From: a gamma proteobacterium HIMB30
GTDB taxonomy: Bacteria > Pseudomonadota > Gammaproteobacteria > Pseudomonadales > Litorivicinaceae
Length of the DNA stretch: 64,000 nucleotides
Reading direction: 5' to 3'
Assembly (NCBI GenBank): GCA_000227525.2
Contig: AGIG01000028.1
Span: forward strand, 434,001 to 498,000
In this document: in pieces, positions 27,488-39,748 of the stretch
Layout: each line of letters starts with the position of its first letter
How positions within the stretch are numbered: the first letter of the stretch is position 1
Notes under the pieces: model-generated
Database searches by the model: none
What the model was told of the DNA's origin: nothing
The model's input: only the letters and a program-made list of their open reading frames with translations
Program-made: the position numbers and the translations under genes

Positions 27488-29531
27488 GCGCAAAGTGTTC
27501 CTCATGTCCGATCCATCTTGCAATGAGTTGTTGACGAATATCCGGGTGTTTTCGGCGAATCGTTTCTGCGAGTTCAGCGATCTCGTCAAGCAGGTCCGCA
27601 TGGTCAGCTAAATTGGCAACTCGAAAAGAGAGTTCACCGGTTTGTCGCGTACCGGTCACATCACCAGGACCTCGAAGCCTGAGGTCGGCTTCAGCAAGCA
27701 CAAAGCCGTCATTGGTGTCTTTGACAAGATTCAGACGCTCCCTAGATTGCTGAGAGATTGCATCGCCAGCGAGCAAAATACAGAAGCTAACCCGTGCACC
27801 ACGGCCAACTCGACCCCTCAACTGGTGGAGTTGGGCAAGTCCTAATCGTTCTGGATTTTCAATCACCATAATGTTGGCATTTGGAACATTGACGCCAACT
27901 TCAATTACGGTTGTAGCGACCAGTAAGTCAAGATTGCCATCGGCAAATGCAGCCATTACCTGAGATTTTTCATCAGCTTTCATTCGGCCGTGGACTAGTC
28001 CGATCCGTCGATGCGGTAACTGAAGTCTGAGTTTTTCGGTGCGGCTCTCGGCGGCCTCAGCGACACTTTGTTCGGTTTCCTCAATCAGTGTGCAAACCCA
28101 ATAGGCCTGTCCACCATCATCAAATTGTGCATCAAGGCGTTCAGAAATTTCAGATGCTCTGGCTTGGCTCAAGACGCGTGTTTCAACCGGCGTCCGCCCT
28201 GGCGGTAGCTCATCAATTGTCGACACATCAAGATCAGCAAAATGCGTCATGGCTAACGTCCGCGGGATGGGTGTTGCCGTCATGATCAGTTGGTGAGGGG
28301 TCAGGCTTTGCCCTTTTTCGCGCAGCAACAGTCGTTGCGCTACTCCAAAGCGATGTTGTTCGTCGATGATCGCCAATCCAAGATGTTTGAAGACGATCTC
28401 ATCCTGAAAGAGCGCATGTGTTCCTATGACCATTTGACAGGTCCCATTTTTGAGTTGCTCAAGCATGATGCGTCTCGGTTGTGCTTTCATAGAGCCGGTA
28501 AGCCACCCGACAGCAATCCCAAGCGGACGGAACCATTCTGAAAATTGCACTGCATGCTGTTCTGACAGTAGCTCGGTAGGCGCCATCAAGGCGGCCTGAA
28601 AGCCCGCTTCAATCAAAGGCAGAGCGACCAATGCGGCAACCAAGGTTTTTCCCGAGCCAACATCACCTTGTAAGAGCCGTAACATCGGGTGTCCATGCGT
28701 CAGGTCTTGATCAATTTCGTTCAAAACACGCTGCTGGGCCAGAGTTAAGTGAAACGGTAATTGTTCGAGTAATGCCGTTCGTGTTGCCATGGCCTTTGTT
28801 TTCAGTTGAGGGGCTTGGAAACGAACGTAGTCATCTCGGCGTGTGAGTAATAACAATCGATGAGCCAGGAGTTCTTCAAATGCCAACCGCTCAATAAATG
28901 GACTGGGAGGAAGCCCTTTCGCTGGCTGATGAAGAGCGACGAGGGCATCCCAGAGCGCTGGTCGGTGGCTTGTCTGTGTTGTGCCTAACAGTTCCTCGAG
29001 TGCGTAATAATCAGGCCCTTTGGCGAGTGCCTGGCGGATGATATCTCGTAGCTTAGGTTGCGACAGACCGTCTGTTGTTGGATAGATGGGCGTCAGTGTG
29101 TCATCTAATGGGGGCGGGTCCCCCTTGAAGACAGCAATTTCTGGATGAATGAACTCAGTGACTCCCTGATTGAAGCGAGGCTCGCCAAAAATCCTGACAG
29201 ATTGAGCACTTTTCAGTGTCATCAAATAGGCGCGCGAAAAGTGAAACAAGCGGATCCTCGCCGCGCCACTGATATCTTCAAAAGTCAGAATTGCCTGCAT
29301 CCGTCGTCCAGGAATCACCGATTGAGAGGTAATCTCACCCTCAAGTAATTGTGGAATTCCAGGTTTGAGGTGCGCCACTTCGACGCGAGTCGTTCGATCT
29401 TCATAGCGAGCCGGCAAGTGAAACAGAAGATCGCGACACGAGTACAATCCGAGCCGGTTGAGTGCGTTCTCAACTTTTGGACCGACGCGTGTGAGACCTT
29501 GTAGTTCGCTAGGCTGCCTGGTGTTTGGCAT
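27480..29531 (-). CDS. recG: ATP-dependent DNA helicase RecG
   Basis: A branched-DNA helicase that regresses stalled forks, 683 aa from the start chosen (E. coli RecG 693). N-terminal wedge domain begins LTRVGPKVENALNRLG and RYEDRT. Helicase motifs: LLQGDVGSGKTLVA, DEQHRFGV, TATPIPRTL, TVIEVGVNVPNA, QLRGRVGRG. The ATG giving MPNTRQPSELQG best matches the family length before LTRVG; an upstream TTG/ATG pair would add 12-13 residues. Either start overlaps the end of oxyR. oxyR-recG-ubiA form one minus-strand unit. Confidence 0.93.
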   Translation of the reverse strand: MPNTRQPSELQGLTRVGPKVENALNRLGLYSCRDLLFHLPARYEDRTTRVEVAHLKPGIPQLLEGEITSQSVIPGRRMQAILTFEDISGAARIRLFHFSRAYLMTLKSAQSVRIFGEPRFNQGVTEFIHPEIAVFKGDPPPLDDTLTPIYPTTDGLSQPKLRDIIRQALAKGPDYYALEELLGTTQTSHRPALWDALVALHQPAKGLPPSPFIERLAFEELLAHRLLLLTRRDDYVRFQAPQLKTKAMATRTALLEQLPFHLTLAQQRVLNEIDQDLTHGHPMLRLLQGDVGSGKTLVAALVALPLIEAGFQAALMAPTELLSEQHAVQFSEWFRPLGIAVGWLTGSMKAQPRRIMLEQLKNGTCQMVIGTHALFQDEIVFKHLGLAIIDEQHRFGVAQRLLLREKGQSLTPHQLIMTATPIPRTLAMTHFADLDVSTIDELPPGRTPVETRVLSQARASEISERLDAQFDDGGQAYWVCTLIEETEQSVAEAAESRTEKLRLQLPHRRIGLVHGRMKADEKSQVMAAFADGNLDLLVATTVIEVGVNVPNANIMVIENPERLGLAQLHQLRGRVGRGARVSFCILLAGDAISQQSRERLNLVKDTNDGFVLAEADLRLRGPGDVTGTRQTGELSFRVANLADHADLLDEIAELAETIRRKHPDIRQQLIARWIGHEEHFAHV

Positions 29532-30438
29532 TGAGCTGAGGGCCGACCTGTTTTCTGATGACATCAATCAATAGATCGATGGCTTCAGTTCTTGGAAACT
29601 GCTTTCTCCAAGCGATGGCAACGGTGCGCGATGGTTCTGGCTTCGAGAATGGCTTGGTTTTCAGATAGCCAGGTGCGTAGTTTTCGAGTCCTGCCGCCGA
29701 AGCGGGCAGAACCGTGACACCTAACCCTGAGGCGACCATATGGCGTAAGGTTTCAAGGGAGCTTCCCTCGGCAACCACGTGGTTCCGGTCGTATGGAGAT
29801 CTCGATAATGCTGGGCATGCATCAATAACCTGGTCTCGGAAACAATGGCCTTCTCCCAACAGCAGCACATTTTCTGTATGCAACTGTTTTGGCGGAATAC
29901 TCGGTTCCTTGGTCCAGGGATGGTTTTCTGGCAACAAGACTTCAAAAGGTTCGGTATACAGTTCGCGAACCTCAACATCGGGTTCGGTAAATGGCAACGC
30001 AACGATAATGGCATCGAGCTGACCTTTCTTCAGCATCTGTCGAAGTGTCCCGGTGAAGCTCTCTTCGATATATAACTTCATCCGAGGTTCTGCAGTTTTG
30101 AGTGCGGGTAAAAGAGATGGGAACAAGTAGGGACCAATGGTGTAAATCGCACCGATGCGCAACGGGGTCAAGAACGGGTCTTTGACGTGGTCGGATAATT
30201 CCTTAAATGAATCCACTTCGCGCAGAATGTTGCGGGCCTTTTCCACTAACTGCTCAGCGACTGCGGTGAGGTGAACGCCCGTTTTGCTGCGTTCGAATAG
30301 GGTCACACCGAGCTCATCTTCCAGTCGCTTCACGCCGATGGACAAGGTAGGCTGACTGACGAAACATTTGGACGCCGCGCGACCGAAATGTTTCTCGTCG
30401 GCGACGGCGATGATGTAGCGAAGTTCTGTGAGGGTCAT
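29509..30438 (-). CDS. oxyR: Hydrogen peroxide-sensing regulator OxyR
   Basis: A 309-aa LysR-type regulator of peroxide defence. The helix-turn-helix is MTLTELRYIIAVADEKHFGRAA to SQPTLSIGVKRLE. Both redox cysteines are present and fall at the E. coli positions: C199 and C208 in GEGHCFRDQVIDACPA, which makes OxyR more likely than other LysR types. The start is taken at MTLTELRY from homology, with AAGGA 12 nt upstream; an earlier ATG would add 10 residues. Its start codon is only 4 nt from that of the divergent gene on the other strand, so its promoter must lie inside that gene. Confidence 0.92.
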   Translation of the reverse strand: MTLTELRYIIAVADEKHFGRAASKCFVSQPTLSIGVKRLEDELGVTLFERSKTGVHLTAVAEQLVEKARNILREVDSFKELSDHVKDPFLTPLRIGAIYTIGPYLFPSLLPALKTAEPRMKLYIEESFTGTLRQMLKKGQLDAIIVALPFTEPDVEVRELYTEPFEVLLPENHPWTKEPSIPPKQLHTENVLLLGEGHCFRDQVIDACPALSRSPYDRNHVVAEGSSLETLRHMVASGLGVTVLPASAAGLENYAPGYLKTKPFSKPEPSRTVAIAWRKQFPRTEAIDLLIDVIRKQVGPQLNAKHQAA

Positions 30439-30442
30439 TGTT

Positions 30443-31255
30443 GTGTCTAATCCTTGGGATATTGTCATCCTAGGCTGTGGTCAGTTGGGTGGCAACCTGA
30501 AAACAGCCCTCGAGGCAGAAAAAATTCATGTATTGGGCGTCCGAAGAACACCGGTTCCAGATGATTCAACATTTATCAGCCTTGATTTAGATGTTGCCGA
30601 TGCTTGGGAGCAGCTGGCCCAGGTACCGCTTGCTCCAAATGCGGTCATTGTTGCGATTATGACTCCGGATGCTCGAACGGAAGATGCGTATCGGCAGCGT
30701 TATGTGGGTGTTTCTGAGAGACTTCGCCAGTTTGGCTCTGCGCCTGGTCGGGAGCACGCGGTGATTTGGGTGAGCTCAACTGCTGTCTTTGGACAGCATC
30801 AATCCGGCGTTTTGGACGAATCGGTCCCAGCTGAGCCTGATCATTGGCGAGGGTATTGTTTGCGTGAAGCTGAGCAGAATATTGAGCAGATCCAAGCGGC
30901 GACGGTGATTCGTTTGACAGGGCTCTATAACGCGCAAAGCTTGATACGACTAAAAGACCAAAGATTCAGGGAGCAATTAGACTCAAAAGTCGTGTCGAAC
31001 CGTATCCATCGCGAGGACGCGGTTTCCTGGCTAAACGCACTGGCTTGTAATTATTTACAAAAAATACCAGTTCCGTCATTGATTCACGGTGTTGATATGG
31101 GGTCAGCACGGTATCAAGAGATTTACGATTTTGTTGATGGTGTGTCATCGGCCATCAAGCCGGCGACCGTCGGACGTATTGTGAATTCGCGCTACCGAGA
31201 TCGGATGCCTGCACTTCAGTATCCGACCTGTGAAGTGGTCATCAACTCACCATAA
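30443..31255 (+). CDS. NAD(P)-binding Rossmann-fold protein, YeeZ-like SDR family
   Basis: A 270-aa protein with an N-terminal dinucleotide-binding fold, [12 protein letters not shown], and a downstream [10 protein letters not shown] and YCLREAEQN that correspond to the Ser and Tyr regions of extended short-chain dehydrogenases; the Tyr-x3-Lys motif is Tyr-x3-Arg, so catalytic activity is uncertain. It is near the YeeZ-like group of atypical SDRs, whose substrate is unknown to me. The start is GTG at 30443 because GAGGG lies 8 nt upstream; another GTG 15 nt earlier would overlap oxyR. It is divergent from oxyR with a 4-nt gap and its end overlaps ridA by 14 nt. Confidence 0.7.
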   Translation: MSNPWDIVILGCGQLGGNLKTALEAEKIHVLGVRRTPVPDDSTFISLDLDVADAWEQLAQVPLAPNAVIVAIMTPDARTEDAYRQRYVGVSERLRQFGSAPGREHAVIWVSSTAVFGQHQSGVLDESVPAEPDHWRGYCLREAEQNIEQIQAATVIRLTGLYNAQSLIRLKDQRFREQLDSKVVSNRIHREDAVSWLNALACNYLQKIPVPSLIHGVDMGSARYQEIYDFVDGVSSAIKPATVGRIVNSRYRDRMPALQYPTCEVVINSP

Positions 31256-31622
31256 TGCCATCGACTTCCACGCGCGCGCCTTTTGGTAGTTCAGCAACTC
31301 CAATGGCTGCGCGTGCGGGAAAGGGTGCTTCAAAAAACTCTTCCATCATTTGATTGACCACCGGGAAGTGGCTCAGGTCTGTCAGGAAGACATTGACCTT
31401 CGCGAGGTGATTCAGACTACCACCGGCTGCTTCACAAACCGCTGCCAAGTTGGTGAATGCCTGACGGACCTCGGCCTCAATATCTCCTTCAACCAATACC
31501 ATTGTGTCGGGTATGAGTGGGATTTGACCAGATAAGTAAGTTGTTTGTCCGACTTTTACCGCTTGAGAATAGGTTCCGATTGCAGCAGGGGCATTCGCCG
31601 TTGCAATAAAGCTTTTGTTCAT
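31242..31622 (-). CDS. ridA: 2-iminobutanoate/2-iminopropanoate deaminase RidA
   Basis: A 126-aa RidA/YjgF trimeric deaminase that removes reactive enamine/imine products of pyridoxal-phosphate enzymes. Typical segments: [38 protein letters not shown], and the C-terminal [20 protein letters not shown] with the substrate-binding arginine. It lies 2 nt downstream of spoT in the gmk-rpoZ-spoT-ridA unit, the same order as in Pseudomonas, and its end overlaps the convergent Rossmann-fold gene by 14 nt. Confidence 0.93.
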   Translation of the reverse strand: MNKSFIATANAPAAIGTYSQAVKVGQTTYLSGQIPLIPDTMVLVEGDIEAEVRQAFTNLAAVCEAAGGSLNHLAKVNVFLTDLSHFPVVNQMMEEFFEAPFPARAAIGVAELPKGARVEVDGIMVS

Positions 31623-31624
31623 GG

Positions 31625-33754
31625 TTAGGCCCGTATCCGTGAGATTTTTGTAACCGACTTGATCCGACGAACATGACGGACAACATTCGCAAGATGTTGC
31701 CGGTCACGAACGCCCACTTCAAGAACAATCACGCTGGTTTTCGCATCACGTTCTTCACGATTGATGCGGTCGATCGCAGCATCGGCATCTGACACAGCAG
31801 ACGCGATATTGGCAATAATGCCTGGTTCCGCCTCGACGAGGATTTTTAAAGCGGTATAAAACTCGCCATTGAGATCATCATCCCAAGTGAGGAAAACACA
31901 TTTTTCTGGATTATCGCGAATTTCGGAGACGTTATGACAGGTCTCATGGTGGATCACCATGCCGCGGCCTTTTGAAATATGGCCGACGATCGGATCCCCT
32001 GGAATTGGCCGACAACACTTCGCATAGCTCGTTAGCAGTCCTTCAGAGCCCTTGATTGCCAGCGGCCTGGTTTCACTCGTTTGTGAGAGTTTCGCAGGCT
32101 CTGCATCCGCATTCGGGGCGAGGCGTCTCGCAACTGAATATGCGACACGGTTCCCGAGGCCGATGTCTTCGAGGATATCGTCAAATTCAGTCAGCTCAGC
32201 TTCGCTGACCAGTTGAAGCTGTTGGGTATCGGTGACTTGTTCGAAGCTAAAGCCTAGATTCGCCAGCGCACGACTCAAGAGCCGCTGTCCCAGATTGACG
32301 GACTCCGAACGTTGTTGGTTTTTCAAGAAATGTCGAATTGCGGAGCGCGCTTTCCCGGTCACCACAAAAGATAACCAAGCCAGATTTGGCTTGGCGTGCT
32401 TGGCGGTAACAATCTCAACCGTTTGGCCGGATTGGAGAACCGTTGACAGTGGAGCGAGTGCTTTATCGATTCGGCAGGCGACACATCGGTTACCAACATC
32501 GGTATGCACTGCGTAAGCAAAATCCACTGCTGTTGCCCCGGTCGGTAACTCCATAATTTTCCCTTTCGGGGTAAAAATATAGATATCGTCTGGGAATAAA
32601 TCGATTTTCACGTTTTCGATAAATTCGAGTGAGTTACCGGCTCGCTGTTGGATCTCCAATAAACCTTTCACCCATCGATTGGTTCGTTGTACCGCAGCCG
32701 TGTCATCTGAGCCCGCTTTGTAGAGCCAATGTGCAGCAATACCGCCAGAGGCCATGGCATCCATTTCAGATGTTCGAATTTGAATTTCAATCGGTACGCC
32801 ATGCATCCCAAACAGCGTCGTATGAAGACTTTGGTAACCGTTCGCTTTCGGGATTGCGATGTAGTCTTTAAAGCGACCCGGGCGAGGCTTGTATAAATTA
32901 TGCACAATGCCAAGTGTACGATAACAATCATCGACGGAATCCGTCACGATTCTGAATGCGTAAACATCCATGATGTCAGAGAAGGATTTACTTTGATCGC
33001 GCATCTTTCGGTAGATGCTATTTGCTGCTTTTTCTCGACCCTCAACGCGGGCCTTAATCGCACTTTTTTCAAGTGCACCTTTGAGTGACTCAAGGATCTC
33101 TGACACAATTTTTTTGCGGTTACCTGAGACATTTTGTACCGCTCTCTCGATACGTTCGATCCGCATCGGGTACATCGCACGGTAGGCAAGTTCATGTAGT
33201 TCACTTCGAAGCTCGTACATACCGAGACGATTCGCGATTGGGCTGTAGATATCGAGAGTTTCACGTGCGATGCGGCGGCGTTTTTCGGGATTCAACGACC
33301 CAATGGTGCGCATGTTGTGAAGTCGGTCAGCGAGTTTCACAATAATCACTCGGATGTCACGCGCCATCGCGAGTGTCATTTTTTGAAAGTTTTCTGCTTG
33401 GGCTTCAGCGCGAGTCTCGAAGCTGATGTGCGTGAGCTTACTGACGCCATCAACGAGCTCGGCAACTGCGTCGCCAAACTGTGATTGCAACGCATCTTTG
33501 GCGATGCCTGTGTCTTCAATCACATCATGCAGCATCGCAGCCATGAGGCTTTGATGATCCATACGCATGTCTGCGAGAATTTCCGCGACTTGCAGTGGAT
33601 GGATGATGTAGGGGTCACCTGATCGACGTTTTTGTCCGTCGTGTGCTTGTTCGGAATAGAGATATGCGCGTCTGACCTGACGGACTTCGTCGTCCTCGAG
33701 GTATCGGGTCAGACGGCTACATAAGCCGTCAATCGTCTCGACGGCGGCGTTCAT
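31625..33754 (-). CDS. spoT: Bifunctional (p)ppGpp synthetase/hydrolase SpoT
   Basis: A 709-aa stringent-response enzyme (E. coli SpoT 702). HD hydrolase domain: [22 protein letters not shown] and MLHDVIEDT. Synthetase domain: [32 protein letters not shown] and [13 protein letters not shown], all residues intact, so both activities are expected. TGS domain [16 protein letters not shown], a cysteine-containing linker [11 protein letters not shown], and a C-terminal ACT domain follow. It starts 3 nt after rpoZ. Whether the genome also has relA cannot be seen here. Confidence 0.95.
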   Translation of the reverse strand: MNAAVETIDGLCSRLTRYLEDDEVRQVRRAYLYSEQAHDGQKRRSGDPYIIHPLQVAEILADMRMDHQSLMAAMLHDVIEDTGIAKDALQSQFGDAVAELVDGVSKLTHISFETRAEAQAENFQKMTLAMARDIRVIIVKLADRLHNMRTIGSLNPEKRRRIARETLDIYSPIANRLGMYELRSELHELAYRAMYPMRIERIERAVQNVSGNRKKIVSEILESLKGALEKSAIKARVEGREKAANSIYRKMRDQSKSFSDIMDVYAFRIVTDSVDDCYRTLGIVHNLYKPRPGRFKDYIAIPKANGYQSLHTTLFGMHGVPIEIQIRTSEMDAMASGGIAAHWLYKAGSDDTAAVQRTNRWVKGLLEIQQRAGNSLEFIENVKIDLFPDDIYIFTPKGKIMELPTGATAVDFAYAVHTDVGNRCVACRIDKALAPLSTVLQSGQTVEIVTAKHAKPNLAWLSFVVTGKARSAIRHFLKNQQRSESVNLGQRLLSRALANLGFSFEQVTDTQQLQLVSEAELTEFDDILEDIGLGNRVAYSVARRLAPNADAEPAKLSQTSETRPLAIKGSEGLLTSYAKCCRPIPGDPIVGHISKGRGMVIHHETCHNVSEIRDNPEKCVFLTWDDDLNGEFYTALKILVEAEPGIIANIASAVSDADAAIDRINREERDAKTSVIVLEVGVRDRQHLANVVRHVRRIKSVTKISRIRA

Positions 33755-33757
33755 GGC

Positions 33758-34039
33758 TTAGAAATCGTTATCGAATACTGGCTGACGCGGCTCGAACCGT
33801 GCGCGAGCCATTTCAAGCTCAGCTTCAGTCTTTGCATCTTCAGCGTCGAGTGCTTCGCGATTAATGAGCCCGTCAGCGATTTCGCGCAATGCGATGACCG
33901 TTGGCTTGTCATTTTCTTCCGCTACCAGTGGGTCTTTGCCACCGGTAGATAGCTGGCGCGCACGTCGCGTGCCCAGCATTACGAGTTCGAAACGATTCTC
34001 GACATTTTCGAGACAATCTTCGACAGTCACTCGAGCCAT
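33758..34039 (-). CDS. rpoZ: RNA polymerase omega subunit
   Basis: A 93-aa small subunit of RNA polymerase that helps fold beta'. It begins [30 protein letters not shown] with [15 protein letters not shown] following, both diagnostic of omega. It lies 3 nt upstream of spoT and about 49 nt downstream of gmk, with a hairpin in that gap. In many bacteria omega mediates part of the ppGpp response, which fits its coupling to spoT. Confidence 0.95.
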   Translation of the reverse strand: MARVTVEDCLENVENRFELVMLGTRRARQLSTGGKDPLVAEENDKPTVIALREIADGLINREALDAEDAKTEAELEMARARFEPRQPVFDNDF

Positions 34040-34054
34040 GGTTCATTAATCCTC

Positions 34055-34076
34055 AATAAAATCCGGGTAGCCGGAT
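34055..34076 (-). terminator. Hairpin between gmk and rpoZ
   Basis: On the minus strand ATCCGG pairs with CCGGAT around the loop CTAC, followed by TTTATT. A TATACT hexamer lies directly upstream (34077-34082), so the hairpin may instead sit in the leader of rpoZ-spoT. The -35 for that hexamer is weak. Weak terminator or leader hairpin. Confidence 0.45.
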
Positions 34077-34088
34077 AGTATAAGCAAT

Positions 34089-34709
34089 TTATTGTTGTCC
34101 GAGAAGTTTTTCTAGAAATTTCGGGTGTTTAGACTGAATTTGAGCACAGCGCTGTCGGTGGCTCAGGATAATTGACTGCAGTTGCTTAAGCGCGATTTCG
34201 AAATCGTCGTTGATCACCCAGTAATCGAAATGTGGCGCTTGCGCAATGGTCTCATCAGCTTCTGCCATTCGCGCATCGATAATTGCCGCATCATCCTGTT
34301 GCCGACCGACCAGACGCTCTCGAAGCGCTTGGCGAGTGGGTGGAAGAATAAAAATTGAGACCGCCTTTGGCACTATGTTGCGAACTTGTGCTGCACCCTG
34401 CCAATCAATTTCTAGGATCACGTCCACTCCCGCGGCGAGTTGGGCTTCAACAGCTTGTTTCGATGTACCGTAAAAATTTCCGAAGACCTTTGCGTGCTCA
34501 AATAGAGCGCCGGATGCAATCAAACGCTCAAACTCTGATTGCTCAACAAAGTGGTACTCACGACCATCGACATCACCCGGGCGTGGGCTCCGAGTGGTAT
34601 GAGATACGCTTACAGCCAAATCCTCGACGCGCGCGATGGTCGCGGCAACGAGACTGGTTTTGCCAGCACCGGATGGCGCTGAAATGACAAATAGCTGGCC
34701 CTGCGACAT
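34089..34709 (-). CDS. gmk: Guanylate kinase
   Basis: Phosphorylates GMP to GDP; 206 aa from MSQGQLFVISAPSGAGKTSLV, matching E. coli Gmk (207). An upstream ATG would add eight residues and has no better ribosome binding site. P-loop SGAGKTSL, GMP-binding SHTTRSPRPGDVDGREYHFV and EIDWQGAAQVR are present. Head of the gmk-rpoZ-spoT-ridA unit and divergent from rph. Confidence 0.94.
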   Translation of the reverse strand: MSQGQLFVISAPSGAGKTSLVAATIARVEDLAVSVSHTTRSPRPGDVDGREYHFVEQSEFERLIASGALFEHAKVFGNFYGTSKQAVEAQLAAGVDVILEIDWQGAAQVRNIVPKAVSIFILPPTRQALRERLVGRQQDDAAIIDARMAEADETIAQAPHFDYWVINDDFEIALKQLQSIILSHRQRCAQIQSKHPKFLEKLLGQQ

Positions 34710-34780
34710 GAAAGATCCGTTTGAGATGGTCATAATACGAGTTGTTGTCTAAAGCTTAGTTCAAATAGAGAGGTTCTGCC

Positions 34781-35500
34781 ATGCGACCAAGTGGCCGCGC
34801 GTTTGATGCATTGCGCCCAATTTCCTTCACTCGTCGATTCACACGCCATGCGGCGGGTTCAGTATTGGTCGAATTTGGTGATACTCGAGTTTTGTGTACA
34901 GCATCGATTCATGAGCAGGTACCACGCTGGATGAAGGGTAAGGGCCAGGGTTGGGTTACCGCGGAGTACGGCATGTTGCCGGGGTCGACGCATACTCGCT
35001 CTGATCGGGAAGCGGCGCGTGGCAAGCAATCAGGTCGCACCCAAGAGATTCAACGTCTGATTGGTCGATCTCTTAGGGCTGCGGTTGATTTGAAGAAGCT
35101 GGGCGAGCGCCAAATCACGATCGATTGTGATGTGTTACAGGCCGATGGTGGAACACGAACAGCATCGATTACCGGAGGCATGGTTGCCTTGGTCGACGCA
35201 ATCAACGGGTTGCAACGCGATGGATTGCTATCTGAGGATCCCTTGATCAATTTTGTTGCCGCTATCTCTGTCGGAATTTATCAGGGTCAGCCAGTGCTGG
35301 ATCTCGATTATCCCGAGGACTCTAGTGCTGACTCCGATTTGAACTTGGTCATGGCTGAGGGATCACAACTGATTGAAATCCAGGGAACAGCAGAAGAGGC
35401 TCCTTTCAGCCGTACTGAATTGAATGCATTACTTGATCTGGGCGAAAGTGGAATTGCTCAGCTGATCAGTGCGCAGAAGGCAGCCTTGGCAGAGGGTTAA
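34781..35500 (+). CDS. rph: Ribonuclease PH
   Basis: A 239-aa phosphorolytic 3'-5' exonuclease for tRNA 3' ends. Begins [17 protein letters not shown] and carries [48 protein letters not shown] and [15 protein letters not shown], the phosphate- and metal-binding regions of the family. GAGAGG lies 7 nt before the ATG. It is single, divergent from gmk, and its last 4 nt overlap the end of the Crc-like gene. Confidence 0.95.
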   Translation: MRPSGRAFDALRPISFTRRFTRHAAGSVLVEFGDTRVLCTASIHEQVPRWMKGKGQGWVTAEYGMLPGSTHTRSDREAARGKQSGRTQEIQRLIGRSLRAAVDLKKLGERQITIDCDVLQADGGTRTASITGGMVALVDAINGLQRDGLLSEDPLINFVAAISVGIYQGQPVLDLDYPEDSSADSDLNLVMAEGSQLIEIQGTAEEAPFSRTELNALLDLGESGIAQLISAQKAALAEG

Positions 35501-36288
35501 TCGTCTGCCTCATCGCTGACTGATATGTCGTAATCGACAATCAACGGGACGCGATCGTCGAACCGTCGCTTTGATACGTAACCTGCAGCCAGGACACGCC
35601 GAGAAATCTCAAGTGATGCTAACTGAAGGTCTGTCCGCCACGCCCCAGGATTTGGCATATCAAACACCTCAGGCCCCGGGAACCAGCTGTATGCTGGTTC
35701 ATTGGCAAAGACTTCGCGGAATGCATCGACATAGCCGATGTCATTGAGCAGTGTGTCGATCCAATGTCGATCTTCTTTGGTAAACCCCGGTGATTCATTG
35801 TGTTGATGCCATTCTTCAAGATCGAGCGTGCGAGCGGCCACACCAAAGTCTCCGCAAAAGATAAAGTGACGTCGTTTTTTTCGGATTTTCCGCATCCATG
35901 TCTCGAGTGACTCTAGAAAGGCGGCGCGTAATTCTTTAGGTTCCGCAGTAGGTGATGGTGGGAGAAGGGACACAACGCTGACGTGTTCAAAGTCGGCTTG
36001 GATATAGCGTCCATCACGATCCAATTCGTATGAACCGAGGCCGCGCATCACCGCTTTGGGTGTGTGACGCGTGAAAATCGCAACACCACCTTTATCCTCG
36101 TCTTCCCCCTCGAAATAAAAAGCGTCGAATCCCTTGGGACAGAAACGAGAGTCACCCATGACCTTATATTCGCGCACGCGAACATCCTGGAGACAGATGA
36201 TGTCTGCGTCTTTACTTGCTATCCATTCAATGAGGCCTTGTTTAACAGCCGAAATTAGACCGTTGCATCGCAGGCTGATTACGCGCAT
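35497..36288 (-). CDS. crc: Crc-like exonuclease III-family protein, probably non-catalytic
   Basis: A 263-aa exonuclease/endonuclease/phosphatase-fold protein. Compared with E. coli ExoIII, active-site residues are lost: N7 is R7 (ISLRCNG), E34 is D35 (CLQDVR), N153 is G149 (CGDFGVA) and catalytic H259 is R246 (FDDRVPL). D151 and D229 equivalents remain (D147, D220). It lies between rph and pyrE, exactly where Crc, the catabolite repression control protein that acts with Hfq, sits in Pseudomonas; Crc is a degenerate ExoIII homologue too. The ATG is preferred over a TTG one codon earlier. An RNA-regulatory role is inference; the alternative is a weak or altered nuclease. Confidence 0.65.
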   Translation of the reverse strand: MRVISLRCNGLISAVKQGLIEWIASKDADIICLQDVRVREYKVMGDSRFCPKGFDAFYFEGEDEDKGGVAIFTRHTPKAVMRGLGSYELDRDGRYIQADFEHVSVVSLLPPSPTAEPKELRAAFLESLETWMRKIRKKRRHFIFCGDFGVAARTLDLEEWHQHNESPGFTKEDRHWIDTLLNDIGYVDAFREVFANEPAYSWFPGPEVFDMPNPGAWRTDLQLASLEISRRVLAAGYVSKRRFDDRVPLIVDYDISVSDEADD

Positions 36289-36373
36289 CAAAAGATTTTA
36301 TGTCCCTAAAGTGAGAGACCAGATGAACTGGTGTACTATTTTTAATCGATGATTGTAATGTTAGACGCGTCCT

Positions 36374-37021
36374 ATGTCCCCATACAAGCGTTCCTTTTTG
36401 GAATTAGCCCTTGATGCCAACGCTCTGAAGTTTGGCGAATTCACGCTCAAGTCAGGCCGGGTGAGCCCCTATTTCTTTAATGCATCTGCATTTTCCAGTG
36501 GACTTCAATTACAAATTCTCGGTCGATGTTATCGTGATGCCATTGCCGAGCATGGTGTTGCGTTTGATGGACTGTTTGGTCCTGCTTACAAAGGAATACC
36601 GCTTGCGAGCTCAGTTGCAGTCGCCTTCGCGGATCAAGGAATGGATTACCCGGTGTCATTCAACCGAAAGGAAATCAAAGATCACGGCGAAGGGGGAACC
36701 CTGCTCGGTGCGCCAATGAGTGGGCGGATTTTGGCAATTGATGATGTGGTCACAGCCGGAACAGCCGTACGAGAGTCGGTCGAATTTATTGAAAATCACG
36801 GTGCGAGTTTGTGTGCGTTTTGTGTTGCAGTTGATCGGCAAGAGCGAGGCCAAGAGGGGACTGGTTCCGCGCTTGCCGAACTCGCCGAAACCTTCCAGTT
36901 GGTCCCGGTTTCAATTGTGACTCTTGATGACATTTTGGCATTTGCGGCCGATGATCCGCGGATTGCACAGGATGTCGCACCGCGTATTGAGGAGTATCGC
37001 GCCCAATATGGAGCGTTGTGA
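36374..37021 (+). CDS. pyrE: Orotate phosphoribosyltransferase
   Basis: Makes OMP from orotate and PRPP in pyrimidine synthesis; 215 aa. Begins MSPYKRSFLELALDANALKFGEF, then TLKSGRVSPYFFNAS, GPAYKGIPLASS, FNRKEIKDHGEGG and the PRPP motif ILAIDDVVTAGTAVRES. The start is fixed by homology, as no strong ribosome binding site is visible. It is divergent from the Crc-like gene and ends 1 nt before the end of argB on the other strand. Confidence 0.95.
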   Translation: MSPYKRSFLELALDANALKFGEFTLKSGRVSPYFFNASAFSSGLQLQILGRCYRDAIAEHGVAFDGLFGPAYKGIPLASSVAVAFADQGMDYPVSFNRKEIKDHGEGGTLLGAPMSGRILAIDDVVTAGTAVRESVEFIENHGASLCAFCVAVDRQERGQEGTGSALAELAETFQLVPVSIVTLDDILAFAADDPRIAQDVAPRIEEYRAQYGAL

Positions 37022-37022
37022 T

Positions 37023-39297
<2,275 letters not shown>

Positions 39298-39298
<1 letters not shown>

Positions 39299-39747
39299 TA
39301 ACGCGTCCCTGTGTGCCCAAAACCACCTTCACCGCGTTCCGATACATCGAAATCGTCCACTTCGACAAAATGAGGTTGAATGACTGGGGTGATGATCAGT
39401 TGTGCAATTCGATCGCCCGGCTCGATTATTTGAGGCTCGCCACTTCGGTTCCATGTGGAAATCTTCAGTTCGCCCTGATAGTCAGAGTCGATCAACCCAA
39501 CCAGATTACCGAGCACGAGACCACGGTGGCCAAGTCCACTTCGCGGCAGAATCATCGCGCAAAGGCTTGGATCTTCCAGATAGATTGCAAGCCCAGTCCC
39601 AATCAGCATTGTTTCTCCGGGCTGAAGTGTGACCGCTTGATCGAGACATGCGCGCAAATCAACGCCAGCAGAACCTAGTGTGCCAACCTCGGGGATAGGC
39701 CAATCAGCGCCAACGCGGGGGTCGAGACGTTTAAATTTCAGGTTCAT
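39298..39747 (-). CDS. dut: dUTP diphosphatase
   Basis: A 149-aa trimeric dUTPase that keeps uracil out of DNA and supplies dUMP. Motifs: AGVDLRAC (1), [12 protein letters not shown] (2), [14 protein letters not shown] (3), PGDRIAQL (4) and the C-terminal arm [11 protein letters not shown] (5). One-nt overlap with algC and 1-nt gap after coaBC place it in the coaBC-dut-algC-argB unit. Confidence 0.96.
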
Positions 39748-39748
39748 T

